A stretch of DNA of 64,000 bases from Odiellus spinosus (taxonomy: Eukaryota > Arthropoda > Arachnida > Opiliones > Phalangiidae): NCBI GenBank assembly GCA_963920705.1, contig OY987227.1, forward strand, positions 27,695,935 through 27,759,934. The letters are read 5' to 3'. The notes under the pieces are model-generated. The model did no database searches and was not told the DNA's origin. It saw only the letters and a program-made list of their open reading frames with translations. Position 1 is the stretch's first letter; each line of letters begins with the position of its first letter. The translations under genes were made by a program, and so were the position numbers. Positions 47,064-57,746 of the stretch are shown here, piece after piece.

Positions 47064-49278
47064 CATACGTAAATTAAAGACAATCGTTAGGCGAGTTTCA
47101 GTGATATTTTTACCAATATTTGAACGCTTCTAATAGATTAATCTTCATTAATCCTTAAAACATTTTCTACTAATCCAATTCGGGAGTTAATATAAGGTTG
47201 ATCCTGAATTTTTCTTATAAATTAACGTACATTAATTCTTGCCACATTTTAACGGGTTACTGTACCGGTTCCTATTTTTATAAAAATAATAAATAACAAA
47301 TCTCGCTCTATTATTCAGAAAAGACTATTTTATTTTAGCCCTCGGGTATTTTTTTTTTCTAGTTGCATCGTGAAAAAGGTCATAATATTTATCAGAAGGT
47401 CTTTGGGTTTAATCGAGCGTGACCGAGTCTTAGCTCTCTCTCTCTCTCTCGTCTATTGATGGCGCTCGCGAATGGAAACCTTGGGAAGCTGGCCCGCAGT
47501 GCTCCCACGGGCGTGGTTAGCGGGAGAAAGGGATAGAAACGAGACATTAAGGCATCCCGGATCGCCACCTCCGCCGCGAGGAAAAAAAAAAATATGCCCC
47601 TTTATTCGTTTCATCCTTATCCTTCAGGGTCACTCGATGAGACTATTTTTTCATCCCGTTCCTCTCCTCCCGGAGCAAAAACTCATCCGTCTTAATTTCT
47701 AGGGCATAAGAGTAACGCCTCTCTTTCGCGCCATCCTTCCTTCTTACTCTCCATCGCCATTGATATCGGGCGAAAACCCCTCCGTAATCCCCGATTTTGT
47801 AGGAATGCGATGGCTTACGCTCGCTTCGATGGCCCTTATAACGTAGATACAACCGAGAAGAGCGGATATATAAACAGAGACGGATATCTATACACTGGGC
47901 CATTGGCGCTATCCGGGGAGATCGAATCAGGTGATCAGCGTGCGCTTCAACCTCCAGCTGATGCCATTTTCTAGCCAACTATTCATTACTGGAAGATTTT
48001 TTTTATTGGGTGTTTTTGCCAACATTGGGAGAATGATTTTGCCATAATTAGTCACATTTAAATAACTTTGTCTAGCCGTTTAAGAAATTATTTAAATCTG
48101 GATTTATATGATTTTTCCCTTCACTGAAACTCAAATTTTACCATATTTGTTAATTTAAATTACGCGCCTAATGAGAGGTTAATAATAAATAAACGTTTTT
48201 GTAGAAGTTTCGACGAATATAGACCCTTTTCAATTCATTTCAAAAGAGTGTTAGTAAACATGAAGTAGCAGTCTCGTAAATTAAATATTAATTAATTACC
48301 ATAGTCAATAAAGTAAGCAAGTAGGGTTGAAAATAAAATCGGGTTCTTCTCCTTATGGTAAGACCCGCGTTACATTTGCCTATATTCGTAGCGCACTAAT
48401 TTATTCTAATTTTGAAATAAATTCAATCAATTAAAACAGCGAGTGTTTAACTAATTTTTTATCCGATCACATTTCTCTTATAGAATGAGTATCATTGTTA
48501 AGTAGCCACTGGTGGCTCATGATGCTTTTCTACAAACTAGTTCCAAATCTGGCAAAAATCCCGCCTTCAAAAGCGCTTTTCTTCTTTCGCGACAGTTGGG
48601 TTATAAATCACCTTAGCCTTTCCGAGTTTTTCATACAGTATAGAGAGTCGCGTACTATAGTCAATTTCTTCCTGGAGTCGGCAGCACCCGCAAAACTCGG
48701 CTAATCGTTACCTCCATTGTTTGTTTATTTCGAGAGGAAGTAGAAGCTTACTTTCGGGCGCGTTGCTAACTCGAATTGGAATTGATTATAGCTAAAAGGG
48801 AGGGAGATAGATACACTCAGTCCTCTCCTAATGTTTGGACTCCGGCGCGCGTTTTTCAGGTGTCCAAAGTAAGACTAACGACTTTGTCAAATCAAGGCTA
48901 ACCCCTCGCTGTCCCCATGCCTTTTATATATAGTATCTAGCACGCGACCCTTTGGCGATGTCCGATGTGACGAATTATACGATGAAGCTGACCTCTGAGC
49001 TCTAGCTTACCGCCTATACGACAGTCGACACGGGGGAGAAAGGATCCCATTTTTTTCCGACTTCCCAACACCCTTTACTTAATTTATTCCAGTCAGAAAA
49101 TATATAACTCGAGAACGTTATCGCGGAGGGTTAAACGATGTTAAATTTTACGCCGTAAAAGTAGTCGGTATTATTTTCGGCTGTCTTTAATGACAATATC
49201 CGTTCGGCTTTCGTCAGTAAACGAGTAAACCGCTATAGAGTTAGAGCTGTCGAGTTTTCTGTAATTTGAGCATTATAT
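47064..49278. other. Non-coding; a GC-richer patch with unassigned frames
   Basis: The patch at about 47455-47975 is richer in GC than its surroundings. It has a TC repeat at about 47437-47450 and open frames on both strands (plus 47472-47702; minus 47643-47978, containing WHQLEVEAHADHLIRSPRIA). I recognise neither, and no consistent pair of splice sites was found. Confidence 0.4.
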
Positions 49279-49280
49279 TA

Positions 49281-49492
49281 TAGACTTTTTGCTGCGCCTT
49301 ATGAAGGGGGCGGCCATTTTGCCCGTTCCCCTTAGTTCGCCCCCCCAATCCGCCATTTTGGTAACCCAGAAACGAGTAGGCAGAGCCACTACCACCTCGT
49401 TTCTGGGTGACCAAAATGGCGGATTGGGGGGTCGAAACTAAGGGGAACGGAAAAAATGGCAGCTCCCTTCATAAGGCGCGGCAAAAAGTCTA
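49281..49492 (+). mobile_element. Family E palindromic element in TA (212 bp)
   Basis: The left end is TAGACTTTTTGCTGCGCCTT and the right end inward is TAGACTTTTTGCCGCGCCTT. The arms are about 95 bp and share CGTTCCCCTTAGTT, CCCCCCAATCCGCCATTTTGG and ACCCAGAAACGAG, around a central GTAGGCAGAGCCACTACCAC. TA lies on both sides (49279-49280 and 49493-49494), as in Tc1/mariner-type MITEs. It is a single copy here. Confidence 0.88.
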
Positions 49493-49743
49493 TAGCAGAG
49501 GTATATAAAATAAAGGTGACACAAAGTTAGATAATCGCGACAAACCATTATTAAGTTTCCTTAAATTACATCGATTGGGGTATTTTTTATTTTCTCGACT
49601 CTATCGAGATGCTCATCCGAGTGAAGCCAACATTACAGAGTAGATGGTCGTCGTACTCCGAAAGCATTTAGGAAGAGTTTTCCTTCCCATCTTATGTCCT
49701 TCTGGTGTCTATTACTACCTTTATTACCTCATCAAAGTAAAAC

Positions 49744-50080
49744 CAGAAGCCGATGAAACCCTCCTTTGAAGTCTATTACTCCCGGGTCTTGTCTACCCCT
49801 CTCTGTATGGGTTATTCTCAAAAGGCGCGATTCGTACGCCTCCTAACGGTAGATGTTTTCGGAGCGGGAGCTCGTCGAGCGAATATCTCTAGCAGCCTCG
49901 GAGTTCGTCCAAAAAACGTCGTCGTTTGTGGAGAGAGAGAATTTCTAATTTTCCGTAGACAGGGGGGATGAAGTAGGACCCCTTCTAACTCGTAAAATTG
50001 GGAATTTTACCCATACAGAGAGGAGCGCTATATGGAACATTGGAGTAGTAGACTTCAAAGGAGGGTTTCATCGGCTTCTG
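49744..50080 (+). mobile_element. Family A element, copy 7 (337 bp, TSD GTAAAAC)
   Basis: It is flanked by GTAAAAC at 49737-49743 and 50081-50087. Both termini are intact and the interior is collinear with copies 3 and 4. The frame at 49753-49971 is repeat sequence. Confidence 0.96.
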
Positions 50081-50087
50081 GTAAAAC

Positions 50088-51250
50088 GCGTGGCATATAT
50101 ATCCTATAATGATATTGAACCCTTTTCATTTTCGGTACTCCCCATCTACGCCTCTTTTCTATCTCAGAATCGCCGTTTCCTTCTCGACGATAAACTCAGA
50201 GACTAGCCACTCCTTGGAGTACAAGCTCCAACTTTCTTGCAGATACGAGCGTTCAGACTACCTGAAACTATTGACGTCACTGTTTTCATTCGCGAGCTAT
50301 ATGGGGCAGACACTCTTGAATTTAGAACAGAGGGCTCTGATTCTTCCCAAAACCCGTATACTTTGGTCGAAATCCAAAATCTTTTATCGTTGTCTAGAGG
50401 GAATTATCATTAAAATCCCAAAATTACTCGTAAAAACCGCTTTAAAATCTCTAGATAATCCTGAAATCCCGTACACAATAATGGCAAGTGTCCGACCCCG
50501 TCGAATAGAATGTTAGTCTGGTTGGTGATAAAATTCCACTAGGTAGCGTTTGATTTTCTCTTTTTTTAGCATTTTACACAAAAAAGGCTTAAAATAGTTT
50601 AGCTTGTGGTCCAGAGATGGGTAGTCTCTTATACGAAAGCAGCGTCTGTCTCGAGGAAACCGGAAACTCGCTTGACCAATTAGAAGTTTGGCGTCTGACG
50701 CGGGTCGATGATGACGGAGATATTTCTTTTTTATTTCCCTTGTAATAATAATAATGGGCGATCCTAACTGTACGACTCTTCTCGTTCGCGTTATTGTCGT
50801 TCTCTGTAAAGCGTTTCGACGTTGTTCACTCTTTAGTAGATTGGTCCTTTGGGAAAGACCTGGTTTTGACTAATAGTTCTCGGAAACGGAAATGACAATT
50901 TGATGTTGTTATTGTTACATCGATTATACGGTTTATATAGTAACGGAGCTCCACCTCTCGGACGGATTTTTACCCGCCCCTTTCTATATCGCCAAGTTCT
51001 TGATCCCATAAATTTTACACTCACAATAAGAAAAGAGGTTTTGGATTATTATCCTACATAGAATTGAAGCGATTTTCTTCCGCGTTTTTAAATAAAAAAG
51101 GTACACGCGACGTATCGCGGCCGTTTATGCCATTAGATTCTGATGCGGCTAAAATGATTACTTAATCCGTTAATCGGTGTACAGGGAATCCGAGAGTGAT
51201 TAGCCAAAATTACGCGGAGATGGTGATCAATGCGCCATCTTCGCGCGTAA
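50088..51250. other. Non-coding; one 135-codon frame without recognisable product
   Basis: The plus frame at 50109-50516 starts 8 bp after a MITE duplication and has no motif. Its end (CCCGTACACAATAATGGCAA then GTGTCCGACCCC) shares words with about 17920-17955, suggesting decayed repeat rather than coding sequence. Confidence 0.45.
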
Positions 51251-51257
51251 CAAAAGT

Positions 51258-51549
51258 CAAGAAGGATCAGATAAGGAGAGGAAAAGTGGGGCTGCGTTGA
51301 GTTAGAGAGAGAAGAGCCAACGTCCCACTCGGGTGGAAAGGGGGGATAGGAAATTCTCGAGGTAAACTGTTGTCACGTGGTCGCTAGCTAGCGCGTCTCA
51401 TAAAGGATTCGTTTTACCCACGTGACAACAATTTACCACGAAGCGTCTCTACCCCCGTCTGTCCCCCGTTCTCCCAGAGTGGGAGTTTAGGCCGACGCAG
51501 TAGGAGCCGCGCCGTTCCCACTTTTCCTCTCCTTATCTGATCCTTCTTG
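51258..51549 (+). mobile_element. Family C element, copy 5 (292 bp, TSD CAAAAGT)
   Basis: It is flanked by CAAAAGT at 51251-51257 and 51550-51556. Both ends read CAAGAAGGATCAGATAAGGA then GAGGAAAAGTGGG inward. Near the right side it carries an extra CTGTCCCCCGTT segment shared with copy 6 and, inverted, similar in copy 2. Confidence 0.96.
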
Positions 51550-51556
51550 CAAAAGT

Positions 51557-52504
51557 GAAGAATTAAAGTGATTTTCATTTAATCCCATCTGATAATACTT
51601 AATTTAAATCCACAGAAATAGGTAGGTTTAAGAATTTATATTTTTTACAAAGCTTCAATAAAGCCCTTTGACAGACATTACTAACAATTCGATGAAGAAC
51701 CACGTCGCTTTTTGGAAAGCAATATATATTCCTTGATCTGTTATATATTTTATATATATAAGAATAAAAGTCCCGGGCACGGATTTATGGGGTGTCAGCG
51801 TTTGTCAACATCGCGACGCTAGTTCAACCATGCCCTATACCCTCACCCATCGTTACTTTCTATAGCTTCCAAAGGAAAGTCCGGTCCAGAAAATCTGGGG
51901 GTTTTGTTTCGCGGGCGTATGGGTCATAATAATAGGCGAAGAGTGCGCGGGGCTGTTTCGGTAGGGGGGGCTTTTGCCCCGTTTCCGGAGCGCCGACACG
52001 AGTCCCTTCGGGAGGTTTTGCGGAGAAAGCGGTTCCGCCTGGATTGAGGGAACTCTATAGCTCGGGAATCCCGCTGGATATAAGGAGTGAAGAGATAGGG
52101 GGCTTTAGCGCAACCCATTCGGTCCAGCGAACGTTCGGGGATATCTAATGTACGCCTCGTCAATTTGGCTTAGCGTCGCCTCTCTCTTAGCAAAATTCTT
52201 GGGTTAGGAACTACTCTATAGGGTAAAAGTGGAACAACGCGGTAAGTCTTAACTTTCCAAGAAAGTTCTCGACCTACAATGGTTTTTAATTGGAGCCCTG
52301 AATATATACCCAAAACTACGTCGCTCTTTGGATTTAATTTTATAGTAAATGGCCCCTCTATGAGTTAACCGTTTTCTAAAGTTAATAATAAAGGGAGAAT
52401 GAAGCCGTACAAGAAATATCTTGCTATTGATTATTTATCATAAAATTGTTTTGAGCCTGTTTACAATTCATTTTATTAACTTGCTCGTAAAGAAGGCTTA
52501 ACAA

Positions 52505-52506
<2 letters not shown>
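51557..52506. other. Non-coding; GC-richer patch at 51900-52200
   Basis: The minus frame at 51924-52163 is arginine-rich and unrecognised. AAAGGGAGAATGAAGCC at about 52390 looks like a lone family B end. No gene is supported. Confidence 0.45.

Positions 52507-52550
<44 letters not shown>
52507..52550 (+). repeat. (AT)22 microsatellite
   Basis: An uninterrupted AT dinucleotide tract of 44 bp. Confidence 0.99.
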
Positions 52551-52554
<4 letters not shown>

Positions 52555-52796
52555 TATCTCGCCCCTACCAATCACGTGAAAGATCCGGGTACCTTAAGCA
52601 TGTAGTTTGAAACGTTAGATTGTCAGAATAAAGCGTGTGATTGTCTGGAACGTTTACGAATATGTTGTATTGGATGGCATTAATATTGTACGTACGTACT
52701 AATTGCATTCCCGAAATAACTAAATTAATTTCAGAGAGAATTACTGCATTATTACTGTTACGAATTGAAATGTAATTCCGTTGTGGAGTTGACTCG

Positions 52797-52943
52797 AGCC
52801 CTGTTTACACTAGATACTTTAAAACCGTTTTGGAAAGGTCGAATCATAAAATGTATGGGTCACCGTTGAATATCTTTTGACCGAGTTACGCAAGAGTCCC
52901 TCAAACCTGCTTAAAAACGTTTTTAAAGTGTCAAGTGTGAACG
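52797..52943 (+). repeat. Family H element, short copy (147 bp)
   Basis: AGCCCTGTTTACACTAGATA at the left and AAAGTGTCAAGTGTGAACG at the right form imperfect inverted ends. The block AACCGTTTTGGAAAGGTCGA is shared with 8535-8555. No target duplication was identified. Confidence 0.65.
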
Positions 52944-54299
52944 CAACTTTTATAGAGGTTTCGTCACGTTTATCCACTAACCTCGAATTACCCTGAATTA
53001 ACTGAATTTCACTAATATTTTTAAATTTCCCTGAATTATTAGCCTTTAAATTATTTTACTTAAATTTCCAGGTTTATATGAACCCTGGCGATTGATTATT
53101 AAAACTATTTCCTTCATCACTCAATTAAAATATAGCCTATGAAATTGGAATATACGTCATAATTTCCCCTCGTCAAATCATCTTTCGACTATCGAAACAT
53201 ACAATATTTTTCCATTAAGGTTCTATATTTGTGGCTATCGACCTCTTTCGCGCCTTTGACGAATCTACAATGTTACGGGTATAGGGATTTTCCGCGGGGT
53301 AATGGATATATGGATTGGAATTTTAAGGTTTTAAAATTTATGGATTAGACGTAAGTTAAGATATTAGCCAATTAAGTTCTATACTCGTTACGCTTCGAGT
53401 AATATCCACCCCCTCGTTTAAACCCCTTTGGGAGTTAAAAGAGTCCTGAAAGGACCGAGCGAGAGAGCTAGTGAACCCGGGCGTATACAATCCTATACTT
53501 AGCCCCACGACGAAGCGAGCCTTATCGGGGTTTTGAGACTTTATAGGCTTTAGAGAAACTGTCGGGCCTAGAATACGCGATATTAGGTCGTCATTTTCGA
53601 GCTCGGCCTATATTTTAAGTTACACTCTTAAAAAGAATATAATTTAATATTAAAATACTACATTTCTATTCGAATTTAGGTTCGTTTCAAGTTGGCAACC
53701 CGAATTTCCTTTTAACATATATCGAGCCCATCATACATCGGGGTATCCGTCTTGAAAGCGAGCTTACTAAATATTGAAAAAACGCTTTTTCTAGCCTAAT
53801 TTTGGTTCAATTCAAGATTGTATACGAATATATCTTCGATAGTTTATATCGAATGGGTTAAAAGCAATAGATGAAAAAGGGGCAGTGAATAATAAAAGCC
53901 TGTTATTGATTTGTCATTATTTTTACCTTTAACTCTATTGGTTCTATACCGGTAGATGAATAATGTCAAATTATTCAGCCAAGACGCGTCTGACGCTATA
54001 TTCCATCACTGACGCGATCGATTTTTAGGCCCCGTGGCTTTGATATATTAAGTAATATTAAGGTGGGTGGAAAGGGATTGTCTCCGTCTTTCGTTCTAGA
54101 GATATACGTAACAGAGAGCTCATTGGATTATTATACCTGCCTTATTTCCGCCTATACTCTTCTAAATATCTGTCAGTTGGCTAATTTGGGAGAATGGTAT
54201 CGTTAAAATAGATTAGATTTAAAATTCTTCGAGAATTGAAGTCTATTTCACACGGTTAAATTACAGCGACTTTTGTAGATGAGCTCGAAATCGCATAAT
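52944..54299. other. Non-coding, nothing recognised
   Basis: No gene, RNA or named repeat was recognised in this AT-rich stretch. Confidence 0.5.
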
Positions 54300-54740
54300 G
54301 AATGGATATTCTAAGTTTTTTTTCCGATAATTTAATATCGGATAAATTGTTAACATAAAACAACAAATTATATAAACAGACGCGTATCAAATGCGGGATA
54401 CGAATTAGACCAGGAGATAAAATTTTACGCTATTGATTAATAAACTAATTACGCGTTTATTCAAACGGATAATGCGAAGATTAAAATATGAGGTTTCTCG
54501 AAATCCGTGTAGAATGAAATATAATAATTATATTTTAATCTAAATTGAAAGGAACAGCTACTAAATTACTACACTTTAGCTTCGAGATCTCAATTTGGGT
54601 TAAAATCCGCGAAGAAACTCGAGTTTCAAATGTTTCTTATCGGCGAATGAATAACTCGTATCAATTTCCTATAACAATGAGTACGAATAAAAAGTTCGCT
54701 GTTATATTCAGATACGTTAACTCGAATAAGCAATTAATGT
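54300..54740 (+). repeat. Family I dispersed repeat, copy 2
   Basis: It is collinear with 10335-10725 over more than 300 bp with small gaps. It shares TTATATAAACAGACGCGT with the window-edge copy at 63917-64000. The open frame at 54545-54823 lies mainly in the repeat and is not called. Confidence 0.75.
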
Positions 54741-54828
54741 TTTCGCGAACGGATAATATCCGATTGACATTCACGATGGTCATATTCAATTATCAAAAGG
54801 TATACGGATTTAGTGAGACATAAGCCGC

Positions 54829-54915
54829 GTTCACACGAGACAATGAAACCGTTTTCAAACCAAAGTCATAAGATTCGCTTTTAAACTCGCAATTATAAGA
54901 GTGTGACAATTTCCA
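54829..54915 (+). repeat. Family H fragment (left end)
   Basis: AGCCGCGTTCACACGAGAC followed by AAACCGTTTTCAAACC matches the left end of the copy at 8499. The right part is not recognisable. Confidence 0.5.
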
Positions 54916-55498
54916 AGTTTTGAGATATGATAGTAAATTCTACTTCGAGTTGCCAAAAAATATAAAGATATGCCCCTTTAACTAAATGCAAGTATAAATG
55001 AGCGAAATTGGAAGGTATTTAGGATAGTACGCGCAGTAAGAAAGAAATTGAAATAGAGAGTAGACTTAGTAGACTAAATGATGCGGATCAACTAAATAAA
55101 CATGGGGATTCCAAAAAAAAAAAACTCAAATAGACACACTCATTTAATAAATTAAAACACCTAAATCTTCAAAACGGAGAGAATTGGTTTAGGAAAGAGA
55201 TAAAAAAATTGGCAAAGATCGTAAGGAAAAGTAATTCGACGTGAAAGTGACTTGGGCCTAAGGCGACTAATGGGCTAGTCGCAATTAGCCAAGCGTATTG
55301 CCGACCTGGCGCGCACGCCTCAAGATCTCCTTTAATTCTTCATCGTCTCCCTCGCAGGACTTCAAGTTCTTTTTCTAACTTAGTTTTATTTTTTTATTTC
55401 CAGAAAAAGTTCAGACTTAATCCCTTTACTTTTTGAGAGTGCAACGACAAAGAATTAACTTCTATTTTTTCGCGCATTCGTTTATTGGAGACCATCGC
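54916..55498. other. Non-coding, nothing recognised
   Basis: No gene or repeat copy was recognised. Confidence 0.5.
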
Positions 55499-55502
55499 TT
55501 AA

Positions 55503-55933
55503 AGGGAGAATGCAACCTAATTACAAGTGATTTTTTATCGATTCCTTATTGTTTAAATTGGCCTAATCCACCGATAAAAAGTTTACAATACAAATATTAA
55601 ACTAGAAATAAATTTAAAACTTACCCTGAAAATAGGCTTAGCGGGATTCATGGAGATCCTGAATCGCGTCCGTGTCAGGTCTAGCGACCAATGAGCAAAG
55701 GCCCGTCGTTCACGCGAGATCTCCACGAGACTTACGTCGCGCGCGATTGGTCGCTAGACCTTACACGCGAGGAAATCAGGAGCTCCGTGAATTCCACTAA
55801 GCCTATTTTCCGGGTAAGTTTTAAATTTATTTCTAGTTTAATATTTGTTTGTAAATTTTTTTAATAGTGGATTAGGCCTATTTAAACAATAAGGAATCGA
55901 TAAAAAAATCACTTGTTAGGTTGCATCCTCCCT
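55503..55933 (+). mobile_element. Family B foldback element, copy 4 (431 bp)
   Basis: It is flanked by TTAA at 55499-55502 and 55934-55937. Both arms are complete. The centre (TCGTTCACGCGAGATCTCC) is in the same orientation as copy 1, with which it is nearly collinear. Confidence 0.94.
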
Positions 55934-56238
55934 TTAACCTTTCTTTTTTGGAATATTAATACGGGACCAGGGATCACGGACTCTTACGTCTATGAATCTT
56001 CGGAATAAGCTACAATTAGTGCGGACGAAGTTATATATTTTACATCTAAAACCTTAATTGAGGCTGTCGCCATTTTCATCGAATGCGGATTATTTTTTAG
56101 ATTATCATATTAAAATTCCAATTTTAAAAATTTGTAAGTTATGGTTGACGCGCTCTTAAGACGCTTCAAAATGTCACAAATTACCGAATGTGCTTGAAAT
56201 ACTGATTGCGCAATGAATTAAAAGCACTCCATACGACC

Positions 56239-56529
56239 AAGAAGGATCAGATAAGGAGAGGAAAAGTGGGGCTGCGTTGAGTTAGAGAGAGAAGAGCCAA
56301 CCTCCCACTCGGGTGGAAAGGGGGGATAGGAAATTCTCGAGGTAAACTGTTGCCACGTGGTCGCTAGCTAGCGCGTCTCATAAAGGATTCGTTTTACCCA
56401 CTTGACAACAATTTACCACGAAGCATCTCTATCCCCGTCTGTCCCCCGTTCTCCCAGAGTGGGAATTTAGGCCGACGCAGTAGGAGCCGCGCCGTTCCCA
56501 CTTTTCCTCTCCTTATCTGATCCTTCTTG
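56239..56529 (+). mobile_element. Family C element, copy 6 (291 bp, TSD ATACGAC)
   Basis: It is flanked by ATACGAC at 56232-56238 and 56530-56536. It is almost identical to copy 5 throughout, with both ends CAAGAAGGATCAGATAAGGA then GAGGAAAAGTGGG inward. The minus frame at 56394-56645 runs out of the repeat and is not a gene. Confidence 0.96.
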
Positions 56530-56536
56530 ATACGAC

Positions 56537-57573
56537 TAATCCAAAGACGCGACACATTTTGCTCGCTTAATCTCCTTGAGTTTTGATTATTTTCACTCGC
56601 AGAATCGCGCGTGCCAGAGAACGTGTCGCGGGGATCAAGGTACAAAAATTGAATATTTCGCCAATCCGCTGAATTTTGAGATAATCTGGGGCAGCAACTC
56701 CAACATTAAGTTAAACGCAAAAAAGTAGTTATATCGAAATTATATCAAAAATAATTTGTTTTAGTTATCCTTCGAGACACAACTGAGGTATGGAAAATGT
56801 ACAAATAAAAATGACTGTCAATTAAAAACCTTAAATTCAAATTATGTTGTACACAATTAATTTCTCAACCAAAAATATGACAGCCTCACTTTAAGTCTCA
56901 AGGTTTGCAACAATACCCACGTATTATCAGTAGTTGAATTCTCAGAGTGAGTAAGTCGGGGCTATATAAGATGGGAGTTTACTTCCCAGCCGAACTTGTT
57001 AGAGTTGTTGAAAGACGGACGGAAAGAGGATGGAAAGGGGGGGGGAAGAGTGTTTGGAGGCATAGCCAACCTCTAGAAAGTAAAACCTGGGGAAAATAAA
57101 AACGGGGGGGGGGGATAGCTAGGGTAGAAAAAGAATAGGATGAGCCGAACCGTCTACCCCTTCTATGTAAGCGTATTCGCGACGAATCCTACAATGTAGT
57201 GGAAAGCGTAGAACCCCCACTATTTTCGTAAAGGGATACCCAAATTACACGATAATTAACTTTCAAGTGAGGGGGAGATCGTGAATTTCATCGAGCCCAA
57301 CTGAAAAGTTACGTTATAGTTTAGTTCGAAGAGTGTATTCACACGCGGACGTCTTGTTATGGTTAGTTTCCATTATGGCATGGTTAGCTATGATTGGTTA
57401 GTTTCCACTATGGTATCAAATTGAACCATTTTCGTTTTAAGTCCTCTTATAACTTCCCAAAAGCGCAAAAGAAACTTATTTGTCGCGCAAGGCCTAGTGG
57501 AAACACTGTTGTACGATGTTAATCTATTCGTTAGTCAATTCTTTAGTCAATGATGAGAATTTCCATGGTTCTA
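56537..57573. other. Non-coding; family G end and a small duplication
   Basis: GACAGCCTCACTTTAAG at about 56880 is a family G-type end. GGTTAGTTTCCA(T/C)TATGG occurs twice at about 57361 and 57397. Poly-G runs lie near 57037 and 57103. No gene was seen. Confidence 0.45.
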
Positions 57574-57746
57574 GAGGTCGGGGTTTTGATAAAATAATCC
57601 GCAAATATTTGGTTAATCAGTTAATTATTAATAATAATCAGTTAAATATTTCAATTACATTGGATGTATCATTGACTTCCAATGGATAATTTCAAATTAT
57701 GAATAAAGATAAAACAGTCAGAAATATCTTGTCCAAACCCTGATCT
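57574..57746 (+). mobile_element. Family J element, copy with both ends (173 bp)
   Basis: The left end is GAGGTCGGGGTTTTGATAAA and the right end inward is AAGATCAGGGTTTGGACAAG. The interior AATATTTGGTTAATCAGTTA and GGATAATTTCAAATTATGA are shared with 9447-9613. No target duplication was identified. Confidence 0.72.

Noticed and set aside
47643-47978. Minus-strand frame with WHQLEVEAHADHLI… as a gene
   Set aside because: Reads plausibly, but no family is recognised, frames exist on both strands, and no consistent splice pair was found.
49753-49971. 72-codon frame MKPSFEVYYSRVL… repeated in several places
   Set aside because: The same peptide appears wherever family A occurs, with frameshifts between copies. 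It is the element's terminal and internal sequence, not a gene.
50109-50516. 135-codon plus-strand frame, the longest in the window
   Set aside because: It starts 8 bp after a MITE target duplication, has no recognisable domain, and its end shares words with decayed repeat at about 17.9 kb.
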